Under the pieces are notes generated by a model. The model searched no databases, was not told the DNA's origin, and saw only the letters and a list, made by a program, of their open reading frames with translations. Shown here piece after piece: positions 15,065 to 22,713 of a DNA stretch of 64,000 bases. The DNA lies in assembly GCA_902792815.1 (NCBI GenBank), contig CADBAY010000004.1, positions 62,001 to 126,000 of the forward strand. The letters run 5' to 3'. A program made the position numbers and the translations under genes. Position 1 is the first letter of the stretch. Each line of letters begins with the position of its first letter. The stretch is from an uncultured Bacteroidia bacterium (lineage in GTDB: Bacteria > Bacteroidota > Bacteroidia > Bacteroidales > UBA932).

Positions 15065-17792
15065 CGAACTGGTGCGGCGTGCAATCATAGGAGACGGCAC
15101 CGCTTTCACCGCCCTGTGGGACGCCAACATAGCGTCCGTGCGGGCATACCTGCGCAAGACCATGACGCAGCTGGATCATTTTTATATCGAAGACGTGTGC
15201 TCCAAGACCTTCGAGAAGGCCTTCCGCCAGATTCACAGCTTCGACCCGTCGCTGGGCAGCTTCGAGGCCTGGCTCGGGCGCATAGCGCACAATACTGCCC
15301 TGGATGTCATCGACCAGGAAAAGAGGCGCCAGAGGGGCTACATTTCGTTCGACGACGACCCCCGCACCCTGAACGTCGTAGATTCGATGGGCGGCGTGGA
15401 GGAAGACGCCCTGGACGAAATCATCAAGACCGAGGCCCGGGAAGAAACGGAATCGATGGTGGACGGACTGCCTGAGATTTACCGCGAGATAGCCCGCAAG
15501 CGCCTCATCGAAGGAATGCAATATAAAGAAATAGCGGAAGAGACGGGACTGGAACTGAATACCGTGCGTACCCGGATCCGCCGCGCTAAACAAATGCTAG
15601 ACAAAATGAAGAACCTTGTAATTATCATTCTTGCCATTCTGGGCATCTCGCTCCAGGGCTTGGCAGCCGATTATGACTACATCTCCGTGTCAACGCGCAA
15701 CACCTCCCTGATTATGGCCGGCAAGGCCGGAGGAGCGCTGAACTACCGCCATTACGGCCCGTCGGTGAGCAATGCATCCGATTTTGCGGCCTACAATGCC
15801 TACACCGATTCGCATTCGGTAGGGGATATACAGATGTACCCGACTGCCGGCGGACGCTTCGTGTTCGAACCGGCGCTTGCAGTAAACTATCCCGACGGAG
15901 GCCTCAATACCGAGCTGCTCTACGAATCGTTCAGGCAGGAGCAGGCCGGAGATGATGTGATACGTACAGTAGTCCAGCTGCGCGACTCCAAGCAGCCTCT
16001 CTGCGTCAAACTGGTATTCGATGCTTATCAGGCCGAGGATGTGATACTTGCCCATGCCGAGATTACAAACGCCGGCAAGAAGGCCGTGCTGCTGCGCGAT
16101 TACTATTCTTCCTGCATTCCCATCTATTCCGATAAATACACCCTTACCCATTTCAACGGAAGCTGGGCTCACGAAAACTACATCGAGACCGAGCGCCTGA
16201 CTCACGGTATCAAGACCATCGAATGCCGCGACGGAGTCCGCACCACCCAGCGGTCCAATCCTTCTTTCCTGCTGAGCCTCGACTCCGACACCCTCGACGA
16301 GACCCACGGTGAAGTGATTGCCGGCGCGCTGTGCTGGAGCGGCAATTACAAGATCAACTTCCAGGTGGACGAGGCCGGACGGCTTTACATCCTTTCCGGA
16401 ATCCATCCTTCGGGCGCCGAGTATTCACTTGGCGGCGGTGCGACCTTCGTAACTCCCGATATGGTATGGACTTACAGCACTTGCGGCGCCGGACAGGCCA
16501 GCCGTAACCTGCACGACTGGGCACGCGGATACGGGATGTACGACGCATCGATGCACTGCCCGACCCTGCTGAACAGCTGGGAGGGAGCATATTTCTCGTT
16601 CAACACCAAGACCCTTACCGACATGATGGACGACGCTGCGTCCATGGGCCTTGAGATGTTCGTGCTTGACGACGGCTGGTTCGGAGAGGGCGAGTTTGCG
16701 CGCGACAACGACGATGCCGGCCTGGGTGACTGGGAGCTCAACAAGGCCAAGATTCCCGAAGGAATCGGCTATCTTGCCGACTACGCCCACTCCAAAGGCC
16801 TTAAGTTCGGCATCTGGATCGAGCCCGAGATGGTGAATCCCAAGTCACGTCTCTATCAGAAGCACCCCGAGTGGGTGGTGGTCGAAAAAGGCCGCGAAGC
16901 CTATACGGCACGCAACCAGCTGCTCCTTGACCTGAGCAACCCCAAGGTGCAGGACTTCGTGTTCGGTGTGTTCGACCGCACTATGCAGCTGGGCGATGTG
17001 GACTATATCAAATGGGACTGCAACCGCCACGTGTTCAACGTGGGCTCCAGCTACGAGGCCAGCCAGGCCAACTTCTGGGTTGACTATATCCAGGGCTACT
17101 ACAAAGTGCTCGATCGCATCAGGGCCAAGTATCCCAAGGTGCTCCTGCAGTCCTGCTCGTCCGGCGGCGGAAGGATGGACTACGGCGTGCTCCGCTGGGC
17201 CAACGAAGTGTGGACCAGCGACAATACCGATGCTTACTGCCGTGCATATATGCAGTACGGAGCGAGCCTCATTTATCCCGTACAGATCCTTGGCTCGCAC
17301 ATTTCGGCGACGCCCAACCATCAGACCGGACGCATCCTCCCGCTTAAGTTCCGCTGCGACATGGCCGCCACGGCGCGTCTGGGCATGGAAATCCAGCCCA
17401 AGCTTCTGAACGATGCGGAAAAAGACTATGTGCGTAAGTATCTTGCGGCCTACAAACAGTACCGCGACATCGTCTTCGACGGCGACCTTTACCGCCTCTG
17501 CTCGCCTTATAGCGGCAGCCACTATGCCGTGATGTACGTAAGCAAAGACAAGAGCCGCGCCGTGCTCTTCGCATTCTGCCTGCAATACGAGGGCAGGGGA
17601 CTGACTCCCGCTTTCCGCGCCGGAGGCCTTGATGCAGGCGCCAGCTACAAAGTGACCGAAATTGCTCCTGTCGGTAAATCTTTCTGGGGTGACGGAAAGG
17701 TGTTCGGGGGCGATTACCTCATGAATTACGGAGTCAATATGAACCTCAAACAGCCTCTTACCAGCGCTGTGCTGCTGCTTGAACGCCAATGA
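15036..17792 (+). CDS. In-frame fusion: ECF sigma factor + GH36 alpha-galactosidase
   Basis: One uninterrupted frame of 918 codons. Residues 1-190 are an ECF sigma factor: region 2 (YIEDVCSKTFEKAFRQ, then LGRIAHNTALDVID) and region 4 (YREIARKRLIEGMQYKEIA, LELNTVRTRIRRAKQML). No stop codon follows; Met191 at once begins a signal peptide (MKNLVIIILAILGISLQGLA) and a full-length GH36 alpha-galactosidase. Both halves look complete, with no indel visible at the junction. Either the stop codon was lost and the enzyme also starts at 15606, or the product is a membrane-tethered sigma factor with a periplasmic enzyme. The frame starts 29 bases inside polA and overlaps rsmG by 4 bases. The fusion is seen in the sequence; its function is inference. 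Confidence 0.8.
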   Translation: MAQTGSKHIDELVRRAIIGDGTAFTALWDANIASVRAYLRKTMTQLDHFYIEDVCSKTFEKAFRQIHSFDPSLGSFEAWLGRIAHNTALDVIDQEKRRQRGYISFDDDPRTLNVVDSMGGVEEDALDEIIKTEAREETESMVDGLPEIYREIARKRLIEGMQYKEIAEETGLELNTVRTRIRRAKQMLDKMKNLVIIILAILGISLQGLAADYDYISVSTRNTSLIMAGKAGGALNYRHYGPSVSNASDFAAYNAYTDSHSVGDIQMYPTAGGRFVFEPALAVNYPDGGLNTELLYESFRQEQAGDDVIRTVVQLRDSKQPLCVKLVFDAYQAEDVILAHAEITNAGKKAVLLRDYYSSCIPIYSDKYTLTHFNGSWAHENYIETERLTHGIKTIECRDGVRTTQRSNPSFLLSLDSDTLDETHGEVIAGALCWSGNYKINFQVDEAGRLYILSGIHPSGAEYSLGGGATFVTPDMVWTYSTCGAGQASRNLHDWARGYGMYDASMHCPTLLNSWEGAYFSFNTKTLTDMMDDAASMGLEMFVLDDGWFGEGEFARDNDDAGLGDWELNKAKIPEGIGYLADYAHSKGLKFGIWIEPEMVNPKSRLYQKHPEWVVVEKGREAYTARNQLLLDLSNPKVQDFVFGVFDRTMQLGDVDYIKWDCNRHVFNVGSSYEASQANFWVDYIQGYYKVLDRIRAKYPKVLLQSCSSGGGRMDYGVLRWANEVWTSDNTDAYCRAYMQYGASLIYPVQILGSHISATPNHQTGRILPLKFRCDMAATARLGMEIQPKLLNDAEKDYVRKYLAAYKQYRDIVFDGDLYRLCSPYSGSHYAVMYVSKDKSRAVLFAFCLQYEGRGLTPAFRAGGLDAGASYKVTEIAPVGKSFWGDGKVFGGDYLMNYGVNMNLKQPLTSAVLLLERQ
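15606..17792 (+). other. Alpha-galactosidase (GH36) module with its own likely start
   Basis: The ATG at 15606 (codon 191 of the fused frame) gives a 728-residue protein of normal GH36 length with a clean cleavable signal peptide. The active-site features are DDGWFGE, the nucleophile Asp in YIKWDCNRH and the acid/base Asp in WTSDNTDAYC; LQSCSSGGGRMD lies between. It should release terminal alpha-galactose from raffinose-type sugars or galactomannans in the periplasm. ACAAAATGAAG at the start has no Shine-Dalgarno sequence, as usual here. Confidence 0.85.
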
Positions 17793-18418
17793 GAACGAGT
17801 GAAAGCGATTTTGCCCGAGCCGTCGAGCTCTACCGCGAATGGAACGAGCGCATCAACGTGGTGTCGCGTAAAGACATAGACCATCTTTACGAGCATCACA
17901 TACTGCACTCCCTTGCCATAGCCCGGTATCTCGAACTGCATTACTCAAGTACGGTGCTCGACGGCGCATCGGTGCTGGACCTGGGGACCGGAGGAGGGTT
18001 TCCCGGTATCCCGCTTGCGCTTGAGTATCCCGGAGCTTCTTTTACGCTCTGCGACTCGATAGGCAAAAAGATAAAGGTGGCTCAGGCGGTAGCCGACGGG
18101 CTTGGACTTACCAACGTCCGCTGCGTCAATGCGCGCGCCGAAAGCCTCGGACAAGATTTCGACTGGGTGGTGACCAGGGCGGTGGCGTCGCTTGAAGATC
18201 TGTATCCTTGGGTAAAGGGGCGTTTCCGCCGCAGCATTCTGTGTCTCAAGGGGGGAGACGTGGCCTCCGAGATAGCAGTTTTGTGCCGTCGTTTTGCCAT
18301 CGGAGAGGGCCGAGTGAGAGTTTGGAGCTTAGAAGATTGGCTGAATGATGATTATTTCAAAGAAAAATTTGTAATTGAAATTGGAAAATCTTACCTTTGC
18401 CCTCCCAAATCTGATTAA
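17789..18418 (+). CDS. rsmG: 16S rRNA (guanine-527-N7)-methyltransferase
   Basis: A 209-residue Rossmann methyltransferase. NVVSRKDIDHLYEHHILHSL is the family N-terminal signature, and VLDLGTGGGFPGIPLA is the S-adenosylmethionine motif I. VTRAVASLEDLYPWV and CLKGGD complete the pattern. It methylates G527 in the 530 loop of 16S rRNA. It overlaps the preceding alpha-galactosidase frame by 4 bases (ATGA), and its 3' end carries the rpmH promoter. Confidence 0.95.
   Translation: MRTSESDFARAVELYREWNERINVVSRKDIDHLYEHHILHSLAIARYLELHYSSTVLDGASVLDLGTGGGFPGIPLALEYPGASFTLCDSIGKKIKVAQAVADGLGLTNVRCVNARAESLGQDFDWVVTRAVASLEDLYPWVKGRFRRSILCLKGGDVASEIAVLCRRFAIGEGRVRVWSLEDWLNDDYFKEKFVIEIGKSYLCPPKSD
18368..18399 (+). 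promoter_or_regulatory. rpmH promoter inside the end of rsmG
   Basis: TTTG at 18368-18371, a 20-base spacer and TACCTTTG at 18392-18399 give a full match to the Bacteroidetes promoter, 35 bases before the rpmH start. Confidence 0.75.
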
Positions 18419-18434
18419 TTAAAAATATTTAGAT

Positions 18435-18587
18435 ATGAAACGTACATACCAACCCTCCAACCGCAAGAGAGTCAACAAGCACGGCTTCCGTGAGCGCATG
18501 AGCACTCCTAACGGCCGTCGCGTACTTGCGGCTCGCCGTCGTCACGGCAGGAAGAAACTCAGCGTCTCTTCCGAAGACAGGTACTAG
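18435..18587 (+). CDS. rpmH: 50S ribosomal protein L34
   Basis: A 50-residue basic protein starting [18 protein letters not shown], followed by [22 protein letters not shown] and ending EDRY. This is the L34 signature and length. Unusually for bacteria, rnpA does not follow; the neighbour on the left is rsmG and the gene ends in a strong terminator. It has its own promoter. Confidence 0.97.
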   Translation: MKRTYQPSNRKRVNKHGFRERMSTPNGRRVLAARRRHGRKKLSVSSEDRY

Positions 18588-18605
18588 TCCCTTACCGACT
18601 AGTTT

Positions 18606-18644
18606 CCGGAAGGCTGGCCTTTTGGCCGGCCTTCCGGCTTTTTT
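18606..18644 (+). terminator. Intrinsic terminator after rpmH
   Basis: CCGGAAGGCTGGCC, a TTTT loop, and GGCCGGCCTTCCGG form a 13-14 bp stem with one bulge, directly followed by CTTTTTTG. Confidence 0.88.
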
Positions 18645-18703
18645 GTGTGATTTATCGATAAAAAAGCTTATCTTTATAGCGTAAAAGAACAATAACAACC
18701 CCT

Positions 18704-19351
18704 ATGAATACCAAAGAGCAATTTGTTATCACCATCAGCCGCGAGATCGGAACCGGCGGCCGTACCGTTGGACGTCTTCTTGCCGAGAAGCTCGGCGTGC
18801 GTTTCTGCGACAAAGATCTGGTCAATGCGCTGCGTGAGCGTTTCGGCCTCACCACCTATGAGATCGAGAAACTCAAAGGCGAAAAGAAAAACTGGCTGAC
18901 GGATTTGTTTGCCAAGCTGAACCCCTCTCCCGTGGCAGTGATGAACGGTGACCCCGGCGGGGTATATTTTGACAATAGCGAAAAAGAAGTAACCACCGAT
19001 GAGATTTTTAAGGCCGAATGCGAGATTCTGCGTGCTATCGCCGAGGAGTCTTCGTGCGTAATTGCCGGCCGTTCGGGTTTCTTCGTGCTCGACAATCATC
19101 CCAACAAATTCGATATCTTCCTCACCTCTCCGCATCAGAATCGCATTGAGCGCGTTATGCGCAAGCAGGACCTTAACGAGAATACGGCCCGCATCATAGT
19201 TGACGAGATAGACAAGATGCGTGAGAATTATGTCAAGCGCTATACCGATAAAAGCCGTTATGACCTTCGCAACTACGACCTTTGCCTCAATATGGAAGGG
19301 CTGACCGAAGAACAGGCGGTGGATATCATCCTCAAGGCCCTGGGCAAGTGA
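18704..19351 (+). CDS. Cytidylate kinase-like family protein
   Basis: A 215-residue P-loop NMP kinase-like protein. SREIGTGGRTVGRLLAEKLG is the nucleotide-binding loop, VRFCDKDLV follows it, and VIAGRSGFFVLD is the typical second motif of the 'cytidylate kinase-like' group, which differs from true Cmk. The nucleotide substrate is not known from sequence. It follows the rpmH terminator; TATCTTTA about 25 bases upstream is a near-consensus -7 box. Confidence 0.88.
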   Translation: MNTKEQFVITISREIGTGGRTVGRLLAEKLGVRFCDKDLVNALRERFGLTTYEIEKLKGEKKNWLTDLFAKLNPSPVAVMNGDPGGVYFDNSEKEVTTDEIFKAECEILRAIAEESSCVIAGRSGFFVLDNHPNKFDIFLTSPHQNRIERVMRKQDLNENTARIIVDEIDKMRENYVKRYTDKSRYDLRNYDLCLNMEGLTEEQAVDIILKALGK

Positions 19352-19352
19352 T

Positions 19353-19381
19353 AAAAAACAAAAAACTGGCTTGCGCCAGTT
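19353..19381 (-). terminator. Intrinsic terminator of tRNA-Val
   Basis: On the minus strand AACTGGC, the tetraloop GCAA, and GCCAGTT are followed by TTTTGTTTTTT. The hairpin starts a few bases after the tRNA end. Confidence 0.85.
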
Positions 19382-19385
19382 CTTG

Positions 19386-19460
19386 TGGGAGATAACGGAC
19401 TCGAACCATTGACCCCCTGCTTGTAAGGCAGGTGCTCTAAACCAGCTGAGCTAATCTCCC
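19386..19460 (-). tRNA. tRNA-Val (anticodon TAC)
   Basis: On the minus strand a 75-base cloverleaf starts GGGAGATTAGCTCAGCTGG. The acceptor stem is GGGAGAT/ATCTCCC, the anticodon loop CTTACAA gives anticodon TAC, and the T arm has GGTTCGAGTCC. CCA is not encoded. Confidence 0.96.
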
Positions 19461-19474
19461 AGGTTTGAGGACTG

Positions 19475-19505
19475 CAAAGATAGTCAAGTTTTGTTGAATT
19501 CCAAA
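19475..19505 (-). promoter_or_regulatory. tRNA-Val promoter
   Basis: On the minus strand TTTG (19505-19502), a 19-base spacer and TATCTTTG (19482-19475) match the Bacteroidetes consensus, 15 bases before the tRNA. Confidence 0.75.
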
Positions 19506-19530
19506 ATAAACTTTCACACAAAGCGGCAAA

Positions 19531-19562
19531 TTTGGAAATTGTCGCTTTTAGTCGTATCTTTG
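19531..19562 (+). promoter_or_regulatory. Promoter of the family 2-like glycosyltransferase
   Basis: TTTG at 19531-19534, a 20-base spacer and TATCTTTG at 19555-19562, 20 bases before the ATG at 19582. Confidence 0.72.
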
Positions 19563-19581
19563 AAAGATATTTAACACGGGA

Positions 19582-20412
19582 ATGATTGCAGCGCTGACAA
19601 TGGTCAGAAACGATGATTTTTTCCTGGGCAAGTGGATTGAGTATTACGGCAACTTGCTCGGAAAGGAGAATCTTTTTATTTATGTCGATGGAGAAGACCA
19701 AAAAGTCCCCTCTTGCGCAGACGCTTGCAACGTTACCATAATTCCCCGTGTGGCGGGCAATGTGCGTATCTCCGACAAGCAGCGTATAGATATTCTGTCG
19801 GCCCGCGCCGCCCAGCTCCTGAGGCGTTACGATATGATAGTAGGCACCGATGTGGACGAGTTCCTGGTGGTGGATCCTGCTCTCAAAATGACTCTTCCCG
19901 AGTTCCTCTACGCCCAGAATACCACCGGCCGCAATTCGCTCTCCGGCCTTGGCTGCGACGTTATCTACAATTCGGAGTACGGCTCACTTGACCGCAGCAA
20001 ACCGCTGCTCGGACAGCGCCGTGCGGCATTGCTCTCGACCCGTTACACCAAGACATCGGTGCTTTGCGCCCCGGTGCAGTGGGGGAGCGGCTTCCACCGT
20101 ACGCGCAAAGGTGATTTCCATATCTGCAAGGGCTTGTATCTGTTCCATTTCGGCTGCGCCGATCCGTCCATTATCGGCCAGAAACTCAACGACAAAGATC
20201 TGGTGACGCGTGGCTGGGAGAGGCATCTTCGCAAGCGCCGCCGTATCATCGAGACCCTTCCGTCGATAGAATGGCGTGACTGGGAAGAGTGGACCCGCAA
20301 GGCCCGTTTTATCCAGAGCATCGTTCGTCTTCCTTACACGTGGAACAAGCCGGCGATGTTCAATCTTCGCATCAAAGTGCGTGTGCCCGAGCGCTTTTCC
20401 GGCATAGTTTAG
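19582..20412 (+). CDS. Glycosyltransferase family 2-like protein
   Basis: A 276-residue cytosolic GT-A-like protein. ALTMVRNDDFFLGKWIEYYG is the start typical of the 'glycosyl transferase family 2' group that acts on surface polysaccharides, and GTDVDEFLVVD holds the DxD metal and sugar-nucleotide site. There is no membrane segment. The sugar and acceptor are unknown. Its 3' end overlaps the convergent fimbrial lipoprotein gene by 4 bases. Confidence 0.85.
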   Translation: MIAALTMVRNDDFFLGKWIEYYGNLLGKENLFIYVDGEDQKVPSCADACNVTIIPRVAGNVRISDKQRIDILSARAAQLLRRYDMIVGTDVDEFLVVDPALKMTLPEFLYAQNTTGRNSLSGLGCDVIYNSEYGSLDRSKPLLGQRRAALLSTRYTKTSVLCAPVQWGSGFHRTRKGDFHICKGLYLFHFGCADPSIIGQKLNDKDLVTRGWERHLRKRRRIIETLPSIEWRDWEEWTRKARFIQSIVRLPYTWNKPAMFNLRIKVRVPERFSGIV

Positions 20413-21350
20413 TACACCTTACTTTCAAATTGCTCCGGACCGTCTACGCTGATATCGACCAGCGTGGTGCTGTTACGGCATATCGCAGGCAGGTTGATCT
20501 TGAACTGCCTGGTAACGCCGCTTATCTCACATTCCAGTACGAATACCGTGGCGGGAGTGCCTATCGTAGCTTCCGGCGAGTCGTTGGGGTAGCAATACAA
20601 TTCGGTGCCGGGACTTTGAGCAAATACGCCTATATCGTACGGGAGTGCCGTTTTAGGGGTCTCCTGGAGCACTTCCGAGGGCCTGAATCCGCCCTCGCGC
20701 AAGATTTCGGCGCCGGCGTTCGCGTTCTCGAGGAAAATGCGTGGATCTTCAAGACGCACGTATTTTTTCATGTTATTGCTGATTACTCCCAGTTTTACCC
20801 TCGCCATGAGGGGTGTCAGGGTTACTGTCCCCGAGGCTCCCGCTTCTATTACGGCAGTGCCGCTCATCAGGGGCAGCCGGGGCGAGTCGGCTTCGAACCT
20901 GCAGCTGAGCTGCTCGGCTCCGTCATAGCGTGAGGGGGGACTTTGGAACAGCTGCTCCGGGAAGTTGGCCACGGCTACCGCAAGCAGTTCTTCGTGGGGG
21001 CAGTAAATTACTGCGCTGTCAGGCAAGAAGCTATATACGCGTTTGGCTTTCAGCTCTTTGATGCCGTCAGCCCCGTATAGGAGCACGTCAAGGCGCTTTA
21101 CAGCATGTACAGAGTCCGCGAGGTAGTCGTCTATCTTGAAACGCAGGCAAATATGGCAGCTGTCCACAGGCACTTCTATTAGTTGGACATCCCCGTCTGC
21201 GGACAGTCTGCCACAAGAGGATAACAAACAGGCCGGCCACAGGGTAAGCAAGCTGAACAAGAGTATTAGTTGGAGCAGAGCGCTCCCCGGCGGCTGCCGG
21301 AAGATGAAGAAGGAGGTGCGCCGGCCTGTTTGATTCCATTTCGCTTTCAT
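20409..21350 (-). CDS. FimB/Mfa2-like fimbrial anchor lipoprotein
   Basis: A 313-residue lipoprotein. A basic, unusually long N-terminus precedes a hydrophobic stretch and the lipobox LLSSC near residue 46. The body is beta-rich and ends with conserved features of the FimB/Mfa2 fimbrillin-assembly family: GTVTLTPLMARVKLGV in the middle and FKINLPAICRNSTTLVDI near the end. Known relatives cap or anchor type V fimbriae on the Bacteroidales surface. No fimbrillin gene is nearby, so it may be an orphan anchor or a related surface adhesin. Confidence 0.72.
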   Translation of the reverse strand: MKAKWNQTGRRTSFFIFRQPPGSALLQLILLFSLLTLWPACLLSSCGRLSADGDVQLIEVPVDSCHICLRFKIDDYLADSVHAVKRLDVLLYGADGIKELKAKRVYSFLPDSAVIYCPHEELLAVAVANFPEQLFQSPPSRYDGAEQLSCRFEADSPRLPLMSGTAVIEAGASGTVTLTPLMARVKLGVISNNMKKYVRLEDPRIFLENANAGAEILREGGFRPSEVLQETPKTALPYDIGVFAQSPGTELYCYPNDSPEATIGTPATVFVLECEISGVTRQFKINLPAICRNSTTLVDISVDGPEQFESKVY

Positions 21351-21426
21351 AGTGCTGCAAAGCTATTGCGGCATCTGCTAAACGCCAAGGAATCAAAAAA
21401 AACGTAAACCGGATTTTGCTGATTAT

Positions 21427-22518
21427 TTAAGAAATGCCCTTGCTACCCCCGCGCGGACCACTCAGGAGCTCTGAATAGCGCTGTATAAACTGCTCTTTGC
21501 CGAAAGCTTTTTCGGCTGTCCGGCGGCTCTCTTGCCCTGCTTCCCGCAGAGCGCCTTCGCTGAGCGAAGCCATATTCTGGATGGCGGAGGCTATGCTTCG
21601 TGGATCTTTGGGGTCGAACAGGGCGCCGTTCTTGCCTTCATGGACGTAGAGGGAGTTGTCGCTGACTGCGCTCACTGCGGCGGGAAGACCGCAGGCAAGT
21701 GCTTCGGCAAGTGCGTTGGGAGTGCCCTCGTAAAAACTGGGGAGGCAGAATAGCTGCCCCTTGCGGTAGAGCTTTTCGGGGCTGGTGCTGGGCTGATAGA
21801 TAAAGAAGCGGTCCTGGAGATCCAGAGCGTCGATCAGGGCCCTGCAGCGGGCTGAATAGGCGCTCCCTGGGCTTTCTCCATACCATTCGAAGCGTATTCC
21901 GGGGCACAGGGCGGCGGCCTTGATGAGTCCGATGGCATTCTTCCGCCTGTCGAGGCGTGCGGCTGTAATGACGGTGAAGGGGCTCTCTTTTACTACGCTC
22001 GGAGAGGGACGGAACTTTTCGAGGTCGGTGAAATTGGGTATGGTGTAAAGTCTGCCTTTGAGGGAGGGGGCGTGGGCGCGTATGAATTCGCTCTGGGCGT
22101 AGCTGTTGCATACCACCCGCCATGCGTGACGGCGGTACTGGGCAAAGCGGAGACGGTCGTGAAGTCTGATGGAAGTGTTGCAGTTGCGCTCGGATACTAT
22201 CAGTTTAAGGTCCGGGCAGAGGGCTTTTACCATGCAGGCTTTGATGTTGGTACCGGCAAGGAAGGAAATGAGCACTTCACATCCGCTCTGTTTGAGGTGG
22301 GAGGCGATGTCGCGTACCAGGGTGAGCTCGCCGCGGCGTTGCTTGATGAAGATGTGGGGAACTCCCGCCCGGGAGAGTTCGCCTTCGTAGAATGAGCCGT
22401 CCCTGTATGTGAGTACTTCCACTTCGTGCCCCTCGGCTCGGAGAAGCACGGCGAGCCCTGTGAGCTGCCTTTCGGCGCCGCCCAGCCTTAAAGAAGCTAT
22501 CATACAGCAGATTTTCAT
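21427..22518 (-). CDS. GT4-family glycosyltransferase
   Basis: A 363-residue GT-B enzyme. The start at 22518 (MKICCMIASLRLGGAERQ) is chosen because the classic GT4 N-terminus with the GGAER loop begins here; upstream codons run into an inverted repeat. VITAARLDRRKNAIGLIKA and the C-terminal EGTPNALAEALACGLP (the EX7E donor site) are typical. It is probably a soluble or peripheral enzyme of capsule, O-antigen or glycan synthesis. The donor cannot be told. Confidence 0.9.
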   Translation of the reverse strand: MKICCMIASLRLGGAERQLTGLAVLLRAEGHEVEVLTYRDGSFYEGELSRAGVPHIFIKQRRGELTLVRDIASHLKQSGCEVLISFLAGTNIKACMVKALCPDLKLIVSERNCNTSIRLHDRLRFAQYRRHAWRVVCNSYAQSEFIRAHAPSLKGRLYTIPNFTDLEKFRPSPSVVKESPFTVITAARLDRRKNAIGLIKAAALCPGIRFEWYGESPGSAYSARCRALIDALDLQDRFFIYQPSTSPEKLYRKGQLFCLPSFYEGTPNALAEALACGLPAAVSAVSDNSLYVHEGKNGALFDPKDPRSIASAIQNMASLSEGALREAGQESRRTAEKAFGKEQFIQRYSELLSGPRGGSKGIS

Positions 22519-22540
22519 CTCATTCCGGATTTGTATTATT

Positions 22541-22662
22541 GCCTTTGATGCCACTGACTGCGGACCGTCTGCGCCCACGCAGCCGTGAGTGGGAGGGGCC
22601 CATCGCTTGCGATGGGAGGGATAGGCCGAAGGCCGTAGTCCGCAGTCAGTGGCAGCAAAGGC
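22541..22662. repeat. 122-bp structured inverted-repeat element, copy 1
   Basis: Outer arms 22541-22564 and 22639-22662 are complementary at 23 of 24 positions (GCCTTTGATGCCACTGACTG and on). Inside are three small hairpins: CTGCG-CCCA-CGCAG (22569-22582), CCCATCGC-TT-GCGATGGG (22599-22616) and GGCC-GAA-GGCC (22624-22634), giving a four-way cloverleaf. The core GGGAGGGGCCC..CGCTTGCG..GGGAGGG is shared with the element at 38113-38228, whose outer arms differ in sequence. It lies between the nqr terminator and the GT4 start. Confidence 0.85.
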
Positions 22663-22700
22663 AAAAGAAAAGATGCACCAGTATGGAGCCCTGATGCATC
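22663..22700 (-). terminator. Terminator of the nqr operon
   Basis: On the minus strand GATGCATCAG and CTGGTGCATC form a 10-bp stem (one G-T pair) with a 9-base loop, followed by TTTTCTTTT. It lies 14 bases after the nqrF stop. Confidence 0.85.
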
Positions 22701-22713
22701 TTCTTTGTAAATA

